12,323 nt of DNA from Baffinella frigidus. Lineage: Eukaryota > Cryptophyceae > Cryptomonadales > Baffinellaceae. The notes under the pieces are model-generated. The model worked only from the letters and a program-made list of their open reading frames with translations. It ran no database searches and was not told where the DNA came from. The first letter of the stretch is position 1. Every line of letters begins with the position of its first letter. Below are positions 1 through 5,935 of the stretch, piece after piece. Both the position numbers and the translations under genes were made by a program. Where the stretch lies: contig MU646312.1 of the NCBI GenBank assembly GCA_026770585.1, positions 632,652-644,974 on the forward strand, in the 5' to 3' direction.

Positions 1-69
1 CAGCAGCCACCGGGGGCTTCACGGATACAGTCCATCTAAACTATTTGTATTAGAATCTTATCCATTGCC

Positions 70-96
70 CTGGATGAGCGTGACCCGTTGTTGCAG
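70..96 (+). pseudogene. exon-like fragment LDERDPLLQ ending at a CAG/GTCGAC boundary
   Basis: The frame reads LDERDPLLQ up to CAG followed by GT. The same piece recurs at 687-713 inside the 617-bp duplication and, more divergent, at 275-325. No clean upstream acceptor was found. A short peptide of this kind could come from the start of a cyclic-nucleotide-binding domain, where an LF..LDE..R pattern is common, but it is too short to be sure. Confidence 0.25.
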
Positions 97-274
97 GTCG
101 ACCCGCCATCCAATGTTAAACACCGTTTTGTGTTATATTAGGGGTGGAATTTTCCATCTTAGCATCGAGTTAGCGTTATCATGGTGCGAAACCCACCCGT
201 AAGATAGCGAAAATGTGGTTTACATTGGATGTTTTCCGTGTGGGATGGGCCCGAAGACGCACCGCGCGGCAGCC

Positions 275-325
275 ATGCGCCGCGCGCTCTTCCAGCCCCT
301 GGATGAGCGCGACCCCGCTGTCCAG
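275..325 (+). pseudogene. exon-like fragment MRRALFQPLDERDPAVQ
   Basis: From ATG at 275 the frame reads MRRALFQPLDERDPAVQ and reaches CAG followed by GTTTCG, which could be a weak donor. The core LDERDP is shared with 70-96 and 687-713, so this is the third copy of one module. The pattern ALF..LDE resembles the beginning of a cNBD in PKA regulatory-type proteins. It stands upstream of the clearer cNBD exons and may be from a preceding domain. No start signal, promoter or full exon could be established. Confidence 0.3.
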
Positions 326-373
326 GTTTCGTGCGTTGGTTTCACCTGCTACTCAGCAGCCAAGAGCGGCGCG

Positions 374-445
<72 letters not shown>

Positions 446-460
446 CTCTCTCTCTCTCCC
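374..460 (+). repeat. compound microsatellite (TC)n(AC)n(TC)n
   Basis: A run of TC (374-412) switches to AC (413-442) and back to CT (443-459). It is followed by CCACTCGCCGTTCAG, so the last tract forms a polypyrimidine run in front of an AG. Ser-Leu and Thr-His translations through it are not coding. Confidence 0.97.
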
Positions 461-473
461 ACTCGCCGTTCAG

Positions 474-509
474 GTCCCGTGCGTTGACCAGGTGGCGCGC
501 TGGAAGACC
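474..509 (+). other. exon-like segment after a polypyrimidine acceptor
   Basis: CAG at 471-473 is preceded by the CT tract and followed by GTCCCGTGCGTTGACCAG, then GTGGCG. The sequence after the AG resembles that after the CAG at 323-325 (GTTTCGTGCGTT), so the same boundary has been copied. The frame VPCVDQVARWKT ends at a stop at 510. No family is recognised. Confidence 0.25.
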
Positions 510-614
510 TAGGACCCTACAGGAGGCAACCCGTAGGGACATAGGGGAGTTCCTACGGATAAGGTAACTCAGAGGTGGCCCCGTTTGGGCCGGACTTCCC
601 TTCGTAGCCCTGCC
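505..614 (-). mobile_element. degenerate copy of the 9904-10065 fold-back element, opposite orientation
   Basis: Bases from AGACCTAGGACCCTAC through GGCAACCCGTAGGGAC, GTTCCTACGGATAAGGT and CCCTTCGTAGCCC match, in the same order, the reverse complement of the element at 9904-10065. One end is recognisable; the terminal inverted repeats are too eroded to score. It is a non-autonomous element with no coding capacity. Confidence 0.65.
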
Positions 615-1111
615 ACTCAGCAGCCACCGGGGGCTTCACGGATACAGTCCATCTAAACTATTTGTATTAGAATCTTATCCATTGCCCTGGATGAGCGTGA
701 CCCGTTGTTGCAGGTCGACCCGCCATCCAATGTTAAACACCGTTTTGTGTTATATTAGGGGTGGAATTTTCCATCTTAGCATCGAGTTAGCGTTATCGTG
801 GTACAAAATTTACCCGTAAGATAGCGAAAGGTGGTTGAAAATGGATATTTTTCGAACCACCGCCGGGCATGCGTCTTCTCCGGAACCACCTTGGCAAGTT
901 GTTCTCCGGAACCACCTGGCAAGTCTTGGCAAGTTTTAATGGTCAAATTGATGGTCAAGCTTGGTTAAGGGCCTGGGCGCGTGCCGGAGGCGATTTGACA
1001 CGCGAGGACTGCCGCGCCACCTATCTATAACTATTTGTACCAGGGCGATTTAAAACGCGTACAGCGATCGCATTGTACAACTGACTTATAGCAAATTTGA
1101 TGTACGGACAG

Positions 1112-1150
1112 GACGAGGTGGTGGGGCTGTGCAAGAGCCTGGCGCACCAC
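1112..1150 (+). pseudogene. degenerate exon-1 copy, short (SLAHHLS) type
   Basis: After CAG the frame reads DEVVGLCKSLAHHLS. It shares the first ten or so residues with the intact exon, then diverges from the CFRDL segment. It belongs to a subtype shared with 1613-1654. Confidence 0.6.
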
Positions 1151-1241
1151 CTCTCTATAACTATTTGTACCAGTGCGGTACAAAACTTGTACCGCAATCT
1201 CATCGTACAACTGACTTAAAGAAAATTTGCTGTACCGACAG

Positions 1242-1309
1242 GACGAGATGGTGGGGCTGCGCAAGATCGGGGCATGCTTCCGGGACCTAACACGCGAGGA
1301 CCGCCCTAC
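1242..1309 (+). pseudogene. degenerate exon-1 copy with a three-base deletion
   Basis: After CAG it reads DEMVGLRKIGACFRDLTRED, one residue shorter than its neighbours because AAGAGCCTC is represented by AAGATC. The frame is kept. It lacks the WHQL and PPQQF halves found in the full exon. Confidence 0.65.
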
Positions 1310-1423
1310 AACTATTTGTACCGGGGTTTACAATTATTTGTACCAGGGTGATTTAAAACTTGTACCGTACAGCTGACTTGCACCGCACAACTGGCTTATA
1401 GTGCGAATTTTCTGTACGGGCAG

Positions 1424-1489
1424 GACGAGATGGTGGGGCTGTGCAAGAGCCTCGGGGCGTGCTTCCGGGACCTGACGCGCGAGGACCGC
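1424..1489 (+). pseudogene. exon-1 front half, well preserved but truncated
   Basis: After CAG at 1421-1423 it reads DEMVGLCKSLGACFRDLTRE and then DR, with no stop. It ends where TGG CAC CAA would continue in the full exon and runs into the TACAACTATTTGTACC spacer. Confidence 0.7.
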
Positions 1490-1612
1490 TCTACAACTAT
1501 TTGTACCAGGGTATACAACTATTTGTACCTGGATATACAACTGTTTGTACCAGGGTGATTTAAAACTTGTACCGTACAACTGACTAATAGTGCATATTTG
1601 CTGTACAGACAG

Positions 1613-1654
1613 GACGAGATGGTGGAGCTATTCAAGGGCCTGGCGCACCACTTC
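1613..1654 (+). pseudogene. degenerate exon-1 copy, short (GLAHHFS) type
   Basis: After CAG it reads DEMVELFKGLAHHFS. It is the partner of the copy at 1112, 501 bp away. Confidence 0.6.
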
Positions 1655-1743
1655 TCTACAACCATTTGTACCAGCGCTTTTTAAATTTGTACCGCAATCT
1701 CATCGTACAACTGACTAATAGTGCAAATTTGCTCTACCGACAG

Positions 1744-1809
1744 GACGAGATGGTGGGGCTGTGCAAGAGCCTCAGCGCGTGCTTCCGGGATCTAACACCC
1801 GATGACCGC
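1744..1809 (+). pseudogene. exon-1 front half, truncated
   Basis: After CAG it reads DEMVGLCKSLSACFRDLTPD and then DR. It is the partner of the copy at 1242, 502 bp away. It stops before the WHQL segment. Confidence 0.68.
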
Positions 1810-1909
1810 CCTACAACTATTTGTACCAGGGTATACAACTGTTTTTACCAGGGTGATTTAAAACTTGTATCGTACAACTGACTTATATCCCCGTTTGGTG
1901 CATGGGCAG

Positions 1910-2044
1910 GACGAGATGGTGGGGCTGTGCAAGAGCCTCGGGGCGTGCTTCCGGGACCTGACGCGCGATGACTGGCACCAACTTGTCGGGAGCGCGCAGC
2001 ATCGCTTCGTGCCTCCGCAGCAATTCGTGTGCGTCCAAGGGGAG
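1910..2044 (+). CDS. cNBD exon 1: N-terminal helix and first strands, ending in QGE
   Basis: This is the fullest copy of the first exon, 135 nt and 45 codons, between CAG (1907-1909) and GTATCG (2045). Residues 1-20 read DEMVGLCKSLGACFRDLTRD, then DWHQLVGSAQHRFVPPQQF, then VCVQGE. The pattern F-x-DL-x(3)-W-x-x-L ... PP-x-x-F-x-x-x-QGE is what the first helix and strands of a cyclic-nucleotide-binding domain look like, where QGE comes just before the loop and the YxI strand. That strand is supplied by the exon at 3836, in phase 0. It is the only copy in which the front half (965-1809 array) and the back half (2247-3580 array) are joined in one open frame. Family assignment is strong; whether the exon is expressed cannot be seen. 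Confidence 0.8.
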
Positions 2045-2150
2045 GTATCGACCAACCCCTCAACGCATAAACCCTCCAAACCCTCCAAACCCCTGAACCC
2101 TGAACCCTACAAACTCTCGTTGGTGAGGGCCGACGCCCTAATGATGATTA

Positions 2151-2229
2151 CGGTATCACCTTACGGAATGCCGTACGGTATCACCCTACGGATGTTATCC
2201 TGATCCCGGCATTCCATAGGGTGATACCG
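2151..2229. repeat. inverted repeat, 23-bp arms, in the duplicated block
   Basis: The left arm at 2151-2173 and the right arm at 2207-2229 are complementary at 21 of 23 positions. The loop carries another copy of CGGTATCACCCTACGG. In the second block the corresponding arm is shortened (2902-2916 against 2961-2975, 15 of 15). Confidence 0.85.
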
Positions 2230-2246
2230 CATGCAAAAGTGGAGGT

Positions 2247-2318
2247 TGGCACCACCTCTTCTGGAGTGCCCAGTATCGCTTCGTACCGCCGCAGCAATTC
2301 GTGTGCGTCCAAGGGGAG
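2247..2318 (+). pseudogene. exon-1 back half, open frame (WHHLFWSAQYRFVPPQQF...QGE)
   Basis: The frame reads WHHLFWSAQYRFVPPQQFVC and then VQGE with no stop, ending before GTATCG like the full exon. The DEMVG front half is missing and no AG acceptor stands directly before TGG, so this copy could not serve as a complete exon. Confidence 0.65.
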
Positions 2319-2446
2319 GTATCGACACACGCGAGTTTGTAGGGTGCAGAAGACAGGAGATCGCAGGGGTCACAGGATCAAGAAGTTGAGGGGTTAGGAG
2401 TTTGGAGGCTACAACCCTCCTGAAATTGGGTCATGGGTTATGGGTT

Positions 2447-2510
2447 GGATCAGCTCAGCGGGCGATCGCTTCGTGCCTCCGCAGTAATTCGTGTGCGTCC
2501 AGGAGGAGGT
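2447..2510 (+). pseudogene. exon-1 back half with a stop codon, interrupted by a fold-back element
   Basis: The copy reads through TTCGTGCCTCCGCAGTAATTC, where CAA of the intact exon has become TAA. Upstream GGATCAGCTCAGCGGGCG replaces the WHQLVGSAQ region with an 8-base loss. The element at 2513-2634 is inserted right after GGAGGT. Confidence 0.7.
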
Positions 2511-2512
2511 CT

Positions 2513-2634
2513 CCTAGCTCTGCCCGAATAAACCTGGGCTTGCCATAAAATGCATTCCGAGCAGGAAATCTAGTACCTCATTGCAACTAAAAAACTTTTG
2601 ATGGCGAGCCCTGTTTTACTCAGGCAGAGCTAGG
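2513..2634. mobile_element. fold-back (MITE-like) element, 34-bp arms, flanked by AGGT
   Basis: Left arm 2513-2546 (CCTAGCTCTGCCCGAATAAA onward) is largely complementary to right arm 2601-2634. Intact exon-1 copies read GGAGGTATCGAC; here GGAGGT is followed by the element and then AGGTATCGAC, so AGGT is present on both sides. The ends would supply GT after AG on the left and AG before GT on the right, which is how introner-like elements create introns. Related fragments occur near 2779-2795, 5222-5262 (opposite strand), 8572-8616, 9696-9737 and 9833-9849. Confidence 0.75.
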
Positions 2635-2700
2635 TATCGACGAAGGAGAGGAGGGTTGAGTGCTGAGGGTTGAGGAGCTTGGTGATGGGCGGTTAGGGTT

Positions 2701-2778
2701 GAGGACTGGCACTAACTTGTCGGGAGCGCGCAGCATCGCTTCGTGCCGCCGCAGCAATTCGTGTGCGTCCAGGGCGAG
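2701..2778 (+). pseudogene. exon-1 back half with a stop codon
   Basis: The frame reads EDWH, a TAA in place of CAA, then LVGSAQHRFVPPQQFVCVQG and E, ending at GAG before GTCTCC. Apart from the stop it is very close to the intact exon. The following GTCTCCTAGCTC is shared with the junction at 2509-2520. Confidence 0.75.
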
Positions 2779-2840
2779 GTCTCCTAGCTCCCAATCGAGA
2801 ATGCTGGAGGATCCCATTTATATGTGGGGTTGTAAATATT

Positions 2841-2873
2841 CCGCCGCTGCAGTTCGTGTGCGTCCGAGAGGAG
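2841..2873 (+). pseudogene. short exon-1 back fragment with a strong donor (GAG/GTGAGG)
   Basis: The frame reads PPLQFVCVREE and is followed by GTGAGG. The GTGAGG begins the second copy of the duplicated block, so that block starts at a splice-donor-like site after this exon fragment. Confidence 0.55.
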
Positions 2874-3095
2874 GTGAGGGCCGACGCCCTGATGATGATT
2901 ACGGTATCACCCTACGGAATGCCGTACGGTATCACCCTACGGATCTCATCTTAATCCTGGCGTAGGGTGATACCGCATGCATAAGTGGGGGTTAGCACCA
3001 CCTCTTCTGGAGTGCCCAGTATCGCTTCGTACCGCCGCAGCAATTCGTGTGCGTCCAAGGGGAGGTATCGACACACGCGAGTTTGTAGGGTGCAG
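2874..3095 (+). repeat. second copy of the ~225-bp duplicated block
   Basis: It matches 2123-2349. The contained exon-1 back half (2993-3064) starts with TAG where the first block has TGG, then reads HHLFWSAQYRFVPPQQFVCV and QGE before GTATCG. Confidence 0.92.
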
Positions 3096-3600
3096 GGTTC
3101 AGGGGTTTGGAGGGTTTAGAGGGTTTATGCGTTGAGGGGTTGGGAGTTTGGAGGCTACACCCCTCCTCAGCAGTTTGTGAGGCTTGCCGCACAATGGACG
3201 GAGTTTCGAGACTACAACCCTCCTCATTGGGCTAGGGGTTAGGGGCTGGATCAGCTCAGCGGGCGATCGCTTCGTGCCTCCGCAGCAATTCGTGTGCGTC
3301 CAAGGGGAGGGGAGGCACACAATTGACTACGGAGGCCCCAATGCACCTGTACCGTGACTTAATGTTTCTACCAGAAGTCCGTGTGCCTCTAGGGCGAGGC
3401 ATGAACCAACGAGAGTTTGTAGGGTTCAGGGTTCAGGGTTCAGGGGTTTGAAGGGTGTAGGAGTTGAGGGGTTAGGAGTTTGGAGGCTACAACCCTCCTG
3501 AAATTGGGTTAGAGGTTAGGGGTCGGAGCAGTTGAGCGGGCGATTCCTTTATGCCCCCGCAGCAGTTGGCGTGCGTCCCTAACCCCTAAACCCTGGACCC
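3092..3600 (+). repeat. G-rich telomere-like repeats mixed with eroded exon-1 back halves
   Basis: Degenerate GGGTTCA/GGGTTTA heptamers (about 3092-3160 and 3418-3480) alternate with TTTGGAGGCTACAACCCTCC (also at about 2400 and 3480). Exon-1 back-half remnants lie at 3248-3310 (CGCTTCGTGCCTCCGCAGC clear), about 3365-3400 (heavily mutated) and about 3530-3580. None is open in the right frame over its whole length. Confidence 0.75.
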
Positions 3601-3696
3601 TGAACCCTGAAGGTCTCGGGGGTAGCATTTAGCGGCGAGGGCAAAATAGCCCAATGTTTGGAAGTAGTTCCCATGTCTGGAACAGCTTGGACTTAA

Positions 3697-3753
3697 AACC
3701 TATCAGAGGGGTGCCTTTCAGAACCTATCAGAGTCGAACCCCTCTGACAGGTT
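3697..3753. repeat. small inverted repeat AACCTATCAGAGGGGT
   Basis: Bases 3697-3712 and 3738-3753 are complementary at 15 of 16 positions. A further direct copy of AACCTATCAGAG lies between them. No product is evident in 3600-3835, which otherwise ends in short CCTAAAACC-type repeats. Confidence 0.75.
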
Positions 3754-3835
3754 ATGGAAGGCGCGACGAGGTGTAATACACCCCACACTCTACAACCTAA
3801 AACCTAAACCTCAAACCCCAAACCCCAACGGGCAG

Positions 3836-3896
3836 GTGGAGACGTGTGGGTACGTGATCACAGGTGGTCACGTGTCCCTCGAGTACCACGACGGGG
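3836..3896 (+). CDS. cNBD exon 2: YVITGGHVSLEYHDG strand pair
   Basis: This 61-nt exon lies between GGGCAG (3830-3835) and GTCTGT (3897). It reads VETCGYVITGGHVSLEYHDG with one base left over. In cNBD proteins the segment after QGE is a short loop, then YxI, two residues, G and an alternating hydrophobic strand. GYVITGGHVSL fits this closely and follows directly on the VQGE of exon 1 in phase 0. The leftover G joins GG at the start of the exon at 4813 to make a Gly codon. Two further copies follow at about 200-bp spacing, but they have lost the CAG acceptor and the VETC segment, so this is the best copy. The donor GTCTGT is weak. Confidence 0.75.
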
Positions 3897-4310
3897 GTCT
3901 GTCCCCCACCAAATTAAAACCGAATTATTGTTTAAAACTTAAAAGGCGGATTTTGGTCTACACGTGTTTTACGTGCGCCAACGGATGCGGTTTGGGCCTG
4001 CAAATGTGGTCTGTCGCGCGCTAAGTTGTGGTAAAAGGTTGTACGCGGTGGGTACGTGATCACGGGCGGTCACGTGTCCCTCGAGTACCACGACGGGGGT
4101 CTGCCCCCCAGCAAATTAAAACCGATTTTTTTGTTTAAAACTTAAAAGGCAGATTTTGGCCTACAAGTGTTTTACGTGCGCCAACGGACGCGGTTTGGGC
4201 TTGAAAATGTGGTCTGTCGCGCGCTAAGTTGTGGTAAAAGGTACGCGGTGGGTACGTGATCACGGGCGGTCACGTTTCCCTCGAATATCACGACGGGGGT
4301 CTTGCCCCCC
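3836..4310 (+). repeat. tandem triplication of exon 2, unit about 200 bp
   Basis: The TAC codon of the exon recurs at 3851, 4053 and 4253, giving periods of 202 and 200 bp. The spacer (AAATTAAAACCGA, GGTCTGTCGCGCGCTAAGTT) is copied with the exon. The second and third copies read GYVITGGHVSLEYHDGG without internal stop but start from GTACGCGGT, not from CAG/GTGGAG. The third has several synonymous changes (GAATAT for GAGTAC). Confidence 0.93.
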
Positions 4311-4318
4311 TCCCAGCG

Positions 4319-4400
4319 GTTGACTAAACAGGGCAGGATTTGTACCGGGACGATGACTAAACCGCGCAGGTTTAGTACCAAGGGAAGGGAGGATCAGTCA
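4319..4400. repeat. short inverted and direct repeats between exon-2 array and telomeric array
   Basis: GGTTGACTAAAC at 4319 has a partial complement in GATCAGTCAACC near 4392. TTTGTACC/GTTTAGTACC motifs resemble the spacer of the exon-1 array. No coding signal is visible. Confidence 0.4.
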
Positions 4401-4451
4401 ACCGTGGTACAGAGGGCTCATAACCCGGCTGGACGGCACTCCTGGATCCAA

Positions 4452-4516
4452 GAAAGTGGACGAATTGACTTGTGAAAGTGGACGAATTGACTTCTGAAAT
4501 TGGACGAATCGACTTT
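4452..4516 (+). repeat. 22-bp tandem repeat, three copies
   Basis: GAAAGTGGACGAATTGACTT begins at 4452 and 4474, with a variant GAAATTGGACGAATCGACTT at 4496. Confidence 0.92.
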
Positions 4517-4519
4517 CCC

Positions 4520-4803
4520 ATAAACCCTCAACCCTCAACCGTAAACCCTAAACCCTAAACCCTAAACCCTAAACCCTAAACCCTAAACCCTAAACCCTAA
4601 ACCCTAAACCCTAAACCCTCAACCCTTACCCCTAAACCCTGAACCCCAAACCCTAATCCCTAAACCCTAAACCCTAAACCCTCAACCCTCAACCCTCAAC
4701 CCTTACCCCTAAACCCTGAACCCCAAACCCTAATCCCTAAACCCTAAACCCTCAACCCTCAACCCTCAACTTTCAACCCTGAACCCTTACCCCTAAACCC
4801 TCC
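4520..4803 (+). repeat. interstitial telomere-like array, CCCTAAA strand
   Basis: About eleven consecutive CCCTAAA units cover roughly 4543-4619. They are flanked by CCCTCAA, CCCTGAA and CCCCAAA variants, and a 77-bp block (eleven heptamers, TTACCCCTAAA at 4626 and 4703) is duplicated. The array ends at TCCTCTCGACAG, directly in front of exon 3. It is internal, so it is not a chromosome end here. Confidence 0.95.
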
Positions 4804-4812
4804 TCTCGACAG

Positions 4813-4877
4813 GGCCCGACGGCGTGGTCTTCGAGAGAATGTCGCGCGACTTAACCAACGGAAAGCACTTCGGAGAG
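4813..4877 (+). CDS. cNBD exon 3: LTNGKHFGE phosphate-binding cassette start
   Basis: After CTCGACAG the exon gives GG, completing the Gly codon begun by exon 2, then PDGVVFERMSRDLTNGKHFG and E, followed by GTTACG. The G-x-x-FGE motif is the start of the phosphate-binding cassette of cNBDs, in which the Glu contacts the ribose 2'-OH. The exon is 65 nt (2 + 21 codons) and ends in phase 0. The next exon array begins with GTG or GTC, giving FGE-V, as the family expects. The frame runs on to a stop soon after (TSPLHLS), consistent with intron from GTTACG. It is the only copy with both an AG acceptor and an intact FGE in this form. Confidence 0.75.
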
Positions 4878-4893
4878 GTTACGAGCCCTCTGC

Positions 4894-5085
4894 ACCTCAG
4901 TTGACCCACGCGACGATGGCCTGTGTATCAAACAGGGTGGTGTGGTTGAGTCTTTCTATTGTTCCGTGCACTTATGAAAGTATTTTGATCTGGAATCCGG
5001 ATAAGTTGACAAATTTGTGGGCGATTGAAGGCGAGTTGACTTTAAAAACAGAGGGATTTGGTGCTCAGGTCATCGTCGCGAGGAC
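4894..5085 (+). other. unidentified AT-richer insert in the first exon-3 cassette
   Basis: Both sides match the second cassette (CCTCTGCACCTCAGTTGAC on the left, CCTCCTCCTGGTACTGACCC on the right), but this interior is unlike the capsid-bearing interior there. An open frame through it includes NPDKLTNLWAIEGELTLKTE. I do not recognise it. It could be intronic, viral or transposon-derived. Confidence 0.45.
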
Positions 5086-5122
5086 TGATAATCCCTCCTC
5101 CTGGTACTGACCCTGCTCTCTC

Positions 5123-5173
5123 GCGGTACAACGTTTAGTCAACATCTTGACCAACGGGAAACACTTTGGAGAG
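5123..5173 (+). pseudogene. exon-3 copy, second type (AVQRLVNILTNGKHFGE)
   Basis: The frame reads AVQRLVNILTNGKHFGE and continues VTSP after GAG/GTTACG. The FGE motif and the residues before it are intact, but no AG stands at its start; it is preceded by CTGACCCTGCTCTCTCGCG. It could be an alternative or decayed exon 3. Confidence 0.6.
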
Positions 5174-5278
5174 GTTACGAGCCCCCCCCCACGCCAGAGG
5201 GCTCGAGGGTAACGACAGGAGATGTCCTACTCGGGATATATGTTATGGCGAGCCCAGGTTTACTCGGGAAGAACTATT

Positions 5279-5512
5279 GTACTTTTCGGGTCAGCGCGGA
5301 TTTTGGGTCGGGGTCGGGGAGTCTGGAAAAATCGAAAAAATCGAAAAAGGGCTCTAGTATTTGTGACATATTATGGGTGGGGGGTGCATCTTGTCATCAT
5401 ATCAATGCATAAGATAGCATAAAACTTTAGATGGACGCACCAATCATCGAGATTTTCATTTCCCGACACCCCGACCCGACCTCGAGAAAATCCGCGCTGA
5501 CCCGAAAAGTAC
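5279..5512. mobile_element. fold-back element with perfect 26-bp inverted ends
   Basis: Bases 5279-5304 (GTACTTTTCGGGTCAGCGCG onward) are exactly complementary to 5487-5512. The inner GGTCGGGGTCGGGG also pairs partly with CCCCGACCCGACC. The 180-bp middle is AT-rich with repeated AAATCGAAAAA and has no coding signal. The perfect arms suggest a recent insertion; a clear target-site duplication was not found. Confidence 0.85.
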
Positions 5513-5523
5513 AAGAGGAGAGC

Positions 5524-5583
5524 TCCCCTTGGACGCAAACTGCTGCGGAGGCACGAAGCGATCGCCCGCTGAGCTGATCCAAC
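5524..5583 (-). pseudogene. inverted exon-1 back-half remnant inside the exon-3 region
   Basis: Read on the minus strand this gives GGATCAGCTCAGCGGGCGAT, then CGCTTCGTGCCTCCGCAGCA, as at 2447-2510 and 3248-3310, and then CCAAGGGGAGC. It is the only exon copy seen on the minus strand and lies away from its own array, next to the 5279-5512 element. Confidence 0.75.
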
Positions 5584-5594
5584 CCCTAACCCCG

Positions 5595-5651
5595 TTTCGT
5601 GCCTTTGAGAGGATGTCGCGCGACTTAACCAACGGGAAACACTTTGGAGAT
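5595..5651 (+). pseudogene. exon-3 copy with FGE changed to FGD
   Basis: The frame reads RAFERMSRDLTNGKHFGD, then VTSPLHLS and a stop. It is a close relative of the exon at 4813, but the family Glu is Asp and the acceptor AG is missing. It opens the second exon-3 cassette. Confidence 0.68.
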
Positions 5652-5756
5652 GTTACCAGCCCTCTGCACCTCAGTTGACTGCTAACCCCTCCTCTCTTCT
5701 CTTCTTCTTTATTACCCTCACATGGTGTGCACCATGGAGACCTCGAGAGAGGCCCC

Positions 5757-5846
5757 TCGCTTGAATTCTGGTTCTGCCGTAATGTTGGGTTAGCGCTTCC
5801 CTTAATTGCCCTTCAATACCACGAAGTCAAAGTAAATATTGAATTT
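5757..5846 (+). pseudogene. fragment of a giant-virus (NCLDV) major capsid protein
   Basis: The frame reads [20 protein letters not shown] followed by [10 protein letters not shown]. The FWF[19 protein letters not shown](I/V)-N-(I/L)-EF pattern is characteristic of the double jelly-roll major capsid protein of algal NCLDVs. Only about 30 of several hundred residues are recognisable; the frame continues to about 5902 without further identifiable motifs and enters host-type repeat sequence. There is no complete gene. It lies in the interior of the second exon-3 cassette, replacing the unidentified insert of the first. It is probably an endogenised viral remnant, or DNA copied from one elsewhere in the genome. 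Confidence 0.8.
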
Positions 5847-5935
5847 GCAACTTCTACTGAAATGACTAATTTAGTTATGAACAGTGCCGAAAGCCTTTCG
5901 ATAACCCCTCCTCCTGGTACTGACCCTGCTCTGTC

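Larger units (their letters stand above)
1..834. repeat. direct tandem duplication, period 617 bp (one full unit plus about 217 bp of a second)
   Basis: Bases 1-180 recur without a visible difference at 618-797, and similarity continues more weakly to about 217/834. The second copy then diverges into a short region with local repeats of TCCGGAACCACC and GGCAAGT (about 879-935). The first unit also holds a CT/CA microsatellite and a degenerate fold-back element. The near-identity implies a recent duplication or an assembly duplication; the sequence cannot separate these. Confidence 0.95.
961..1900 (+). repeat. tandem array of degenerate exon-1 front halves with AT-rich spacers
   Basis: Copies of the exon start (after CAG: GACGAGATGGTGGGGCTG) begin at 1112, 1242, 1424, 1613, 1744 and 1910; a further degraded piece lies at 965-1010. 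Intervals are 130, 182, 189, 131 and 166 bp. The first and fourth, and the second and fifth, are 501 and 502 bp apart, so a three-member unit has itself been duplicated. Spacers carry repeats of TACAACTATTTGTACC and, before each AG, a branch-site-like CTGACT(A/T)ATAG. Confidence 0.9.
2123..2349 (+). repeat. first copy of a ~225-bp duplicated block carrying an exon-1 back half
   Basis: The block runs from GTGAGGGCCGACGCCCT to GTAGGGTGCAG and recurs at 2874-3095. It carries a hairpin (2151-2173 against 2207-2229, 21 of 23 positions paired) and then an exon-1 back half (2247-2318). Copies differ by scattered substitutions and small indels. Confidence 0.92.

Noticed and set aside
213-567. Ser-Leu/Thr-His open frames in all three + frames
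   Set aside because: All three frames stay open because a dinucleotide repeat contains no stop; no coding evidence.
3836-4024. A separate 62-codon gene beginning METCGYVITGG
   Set aside because: The first codon is GTG directly after CAG, and the peptide continues a cNBD strand. It is an exon, and the frame beyond 3896 is intron-like spacer copied in the triplication.
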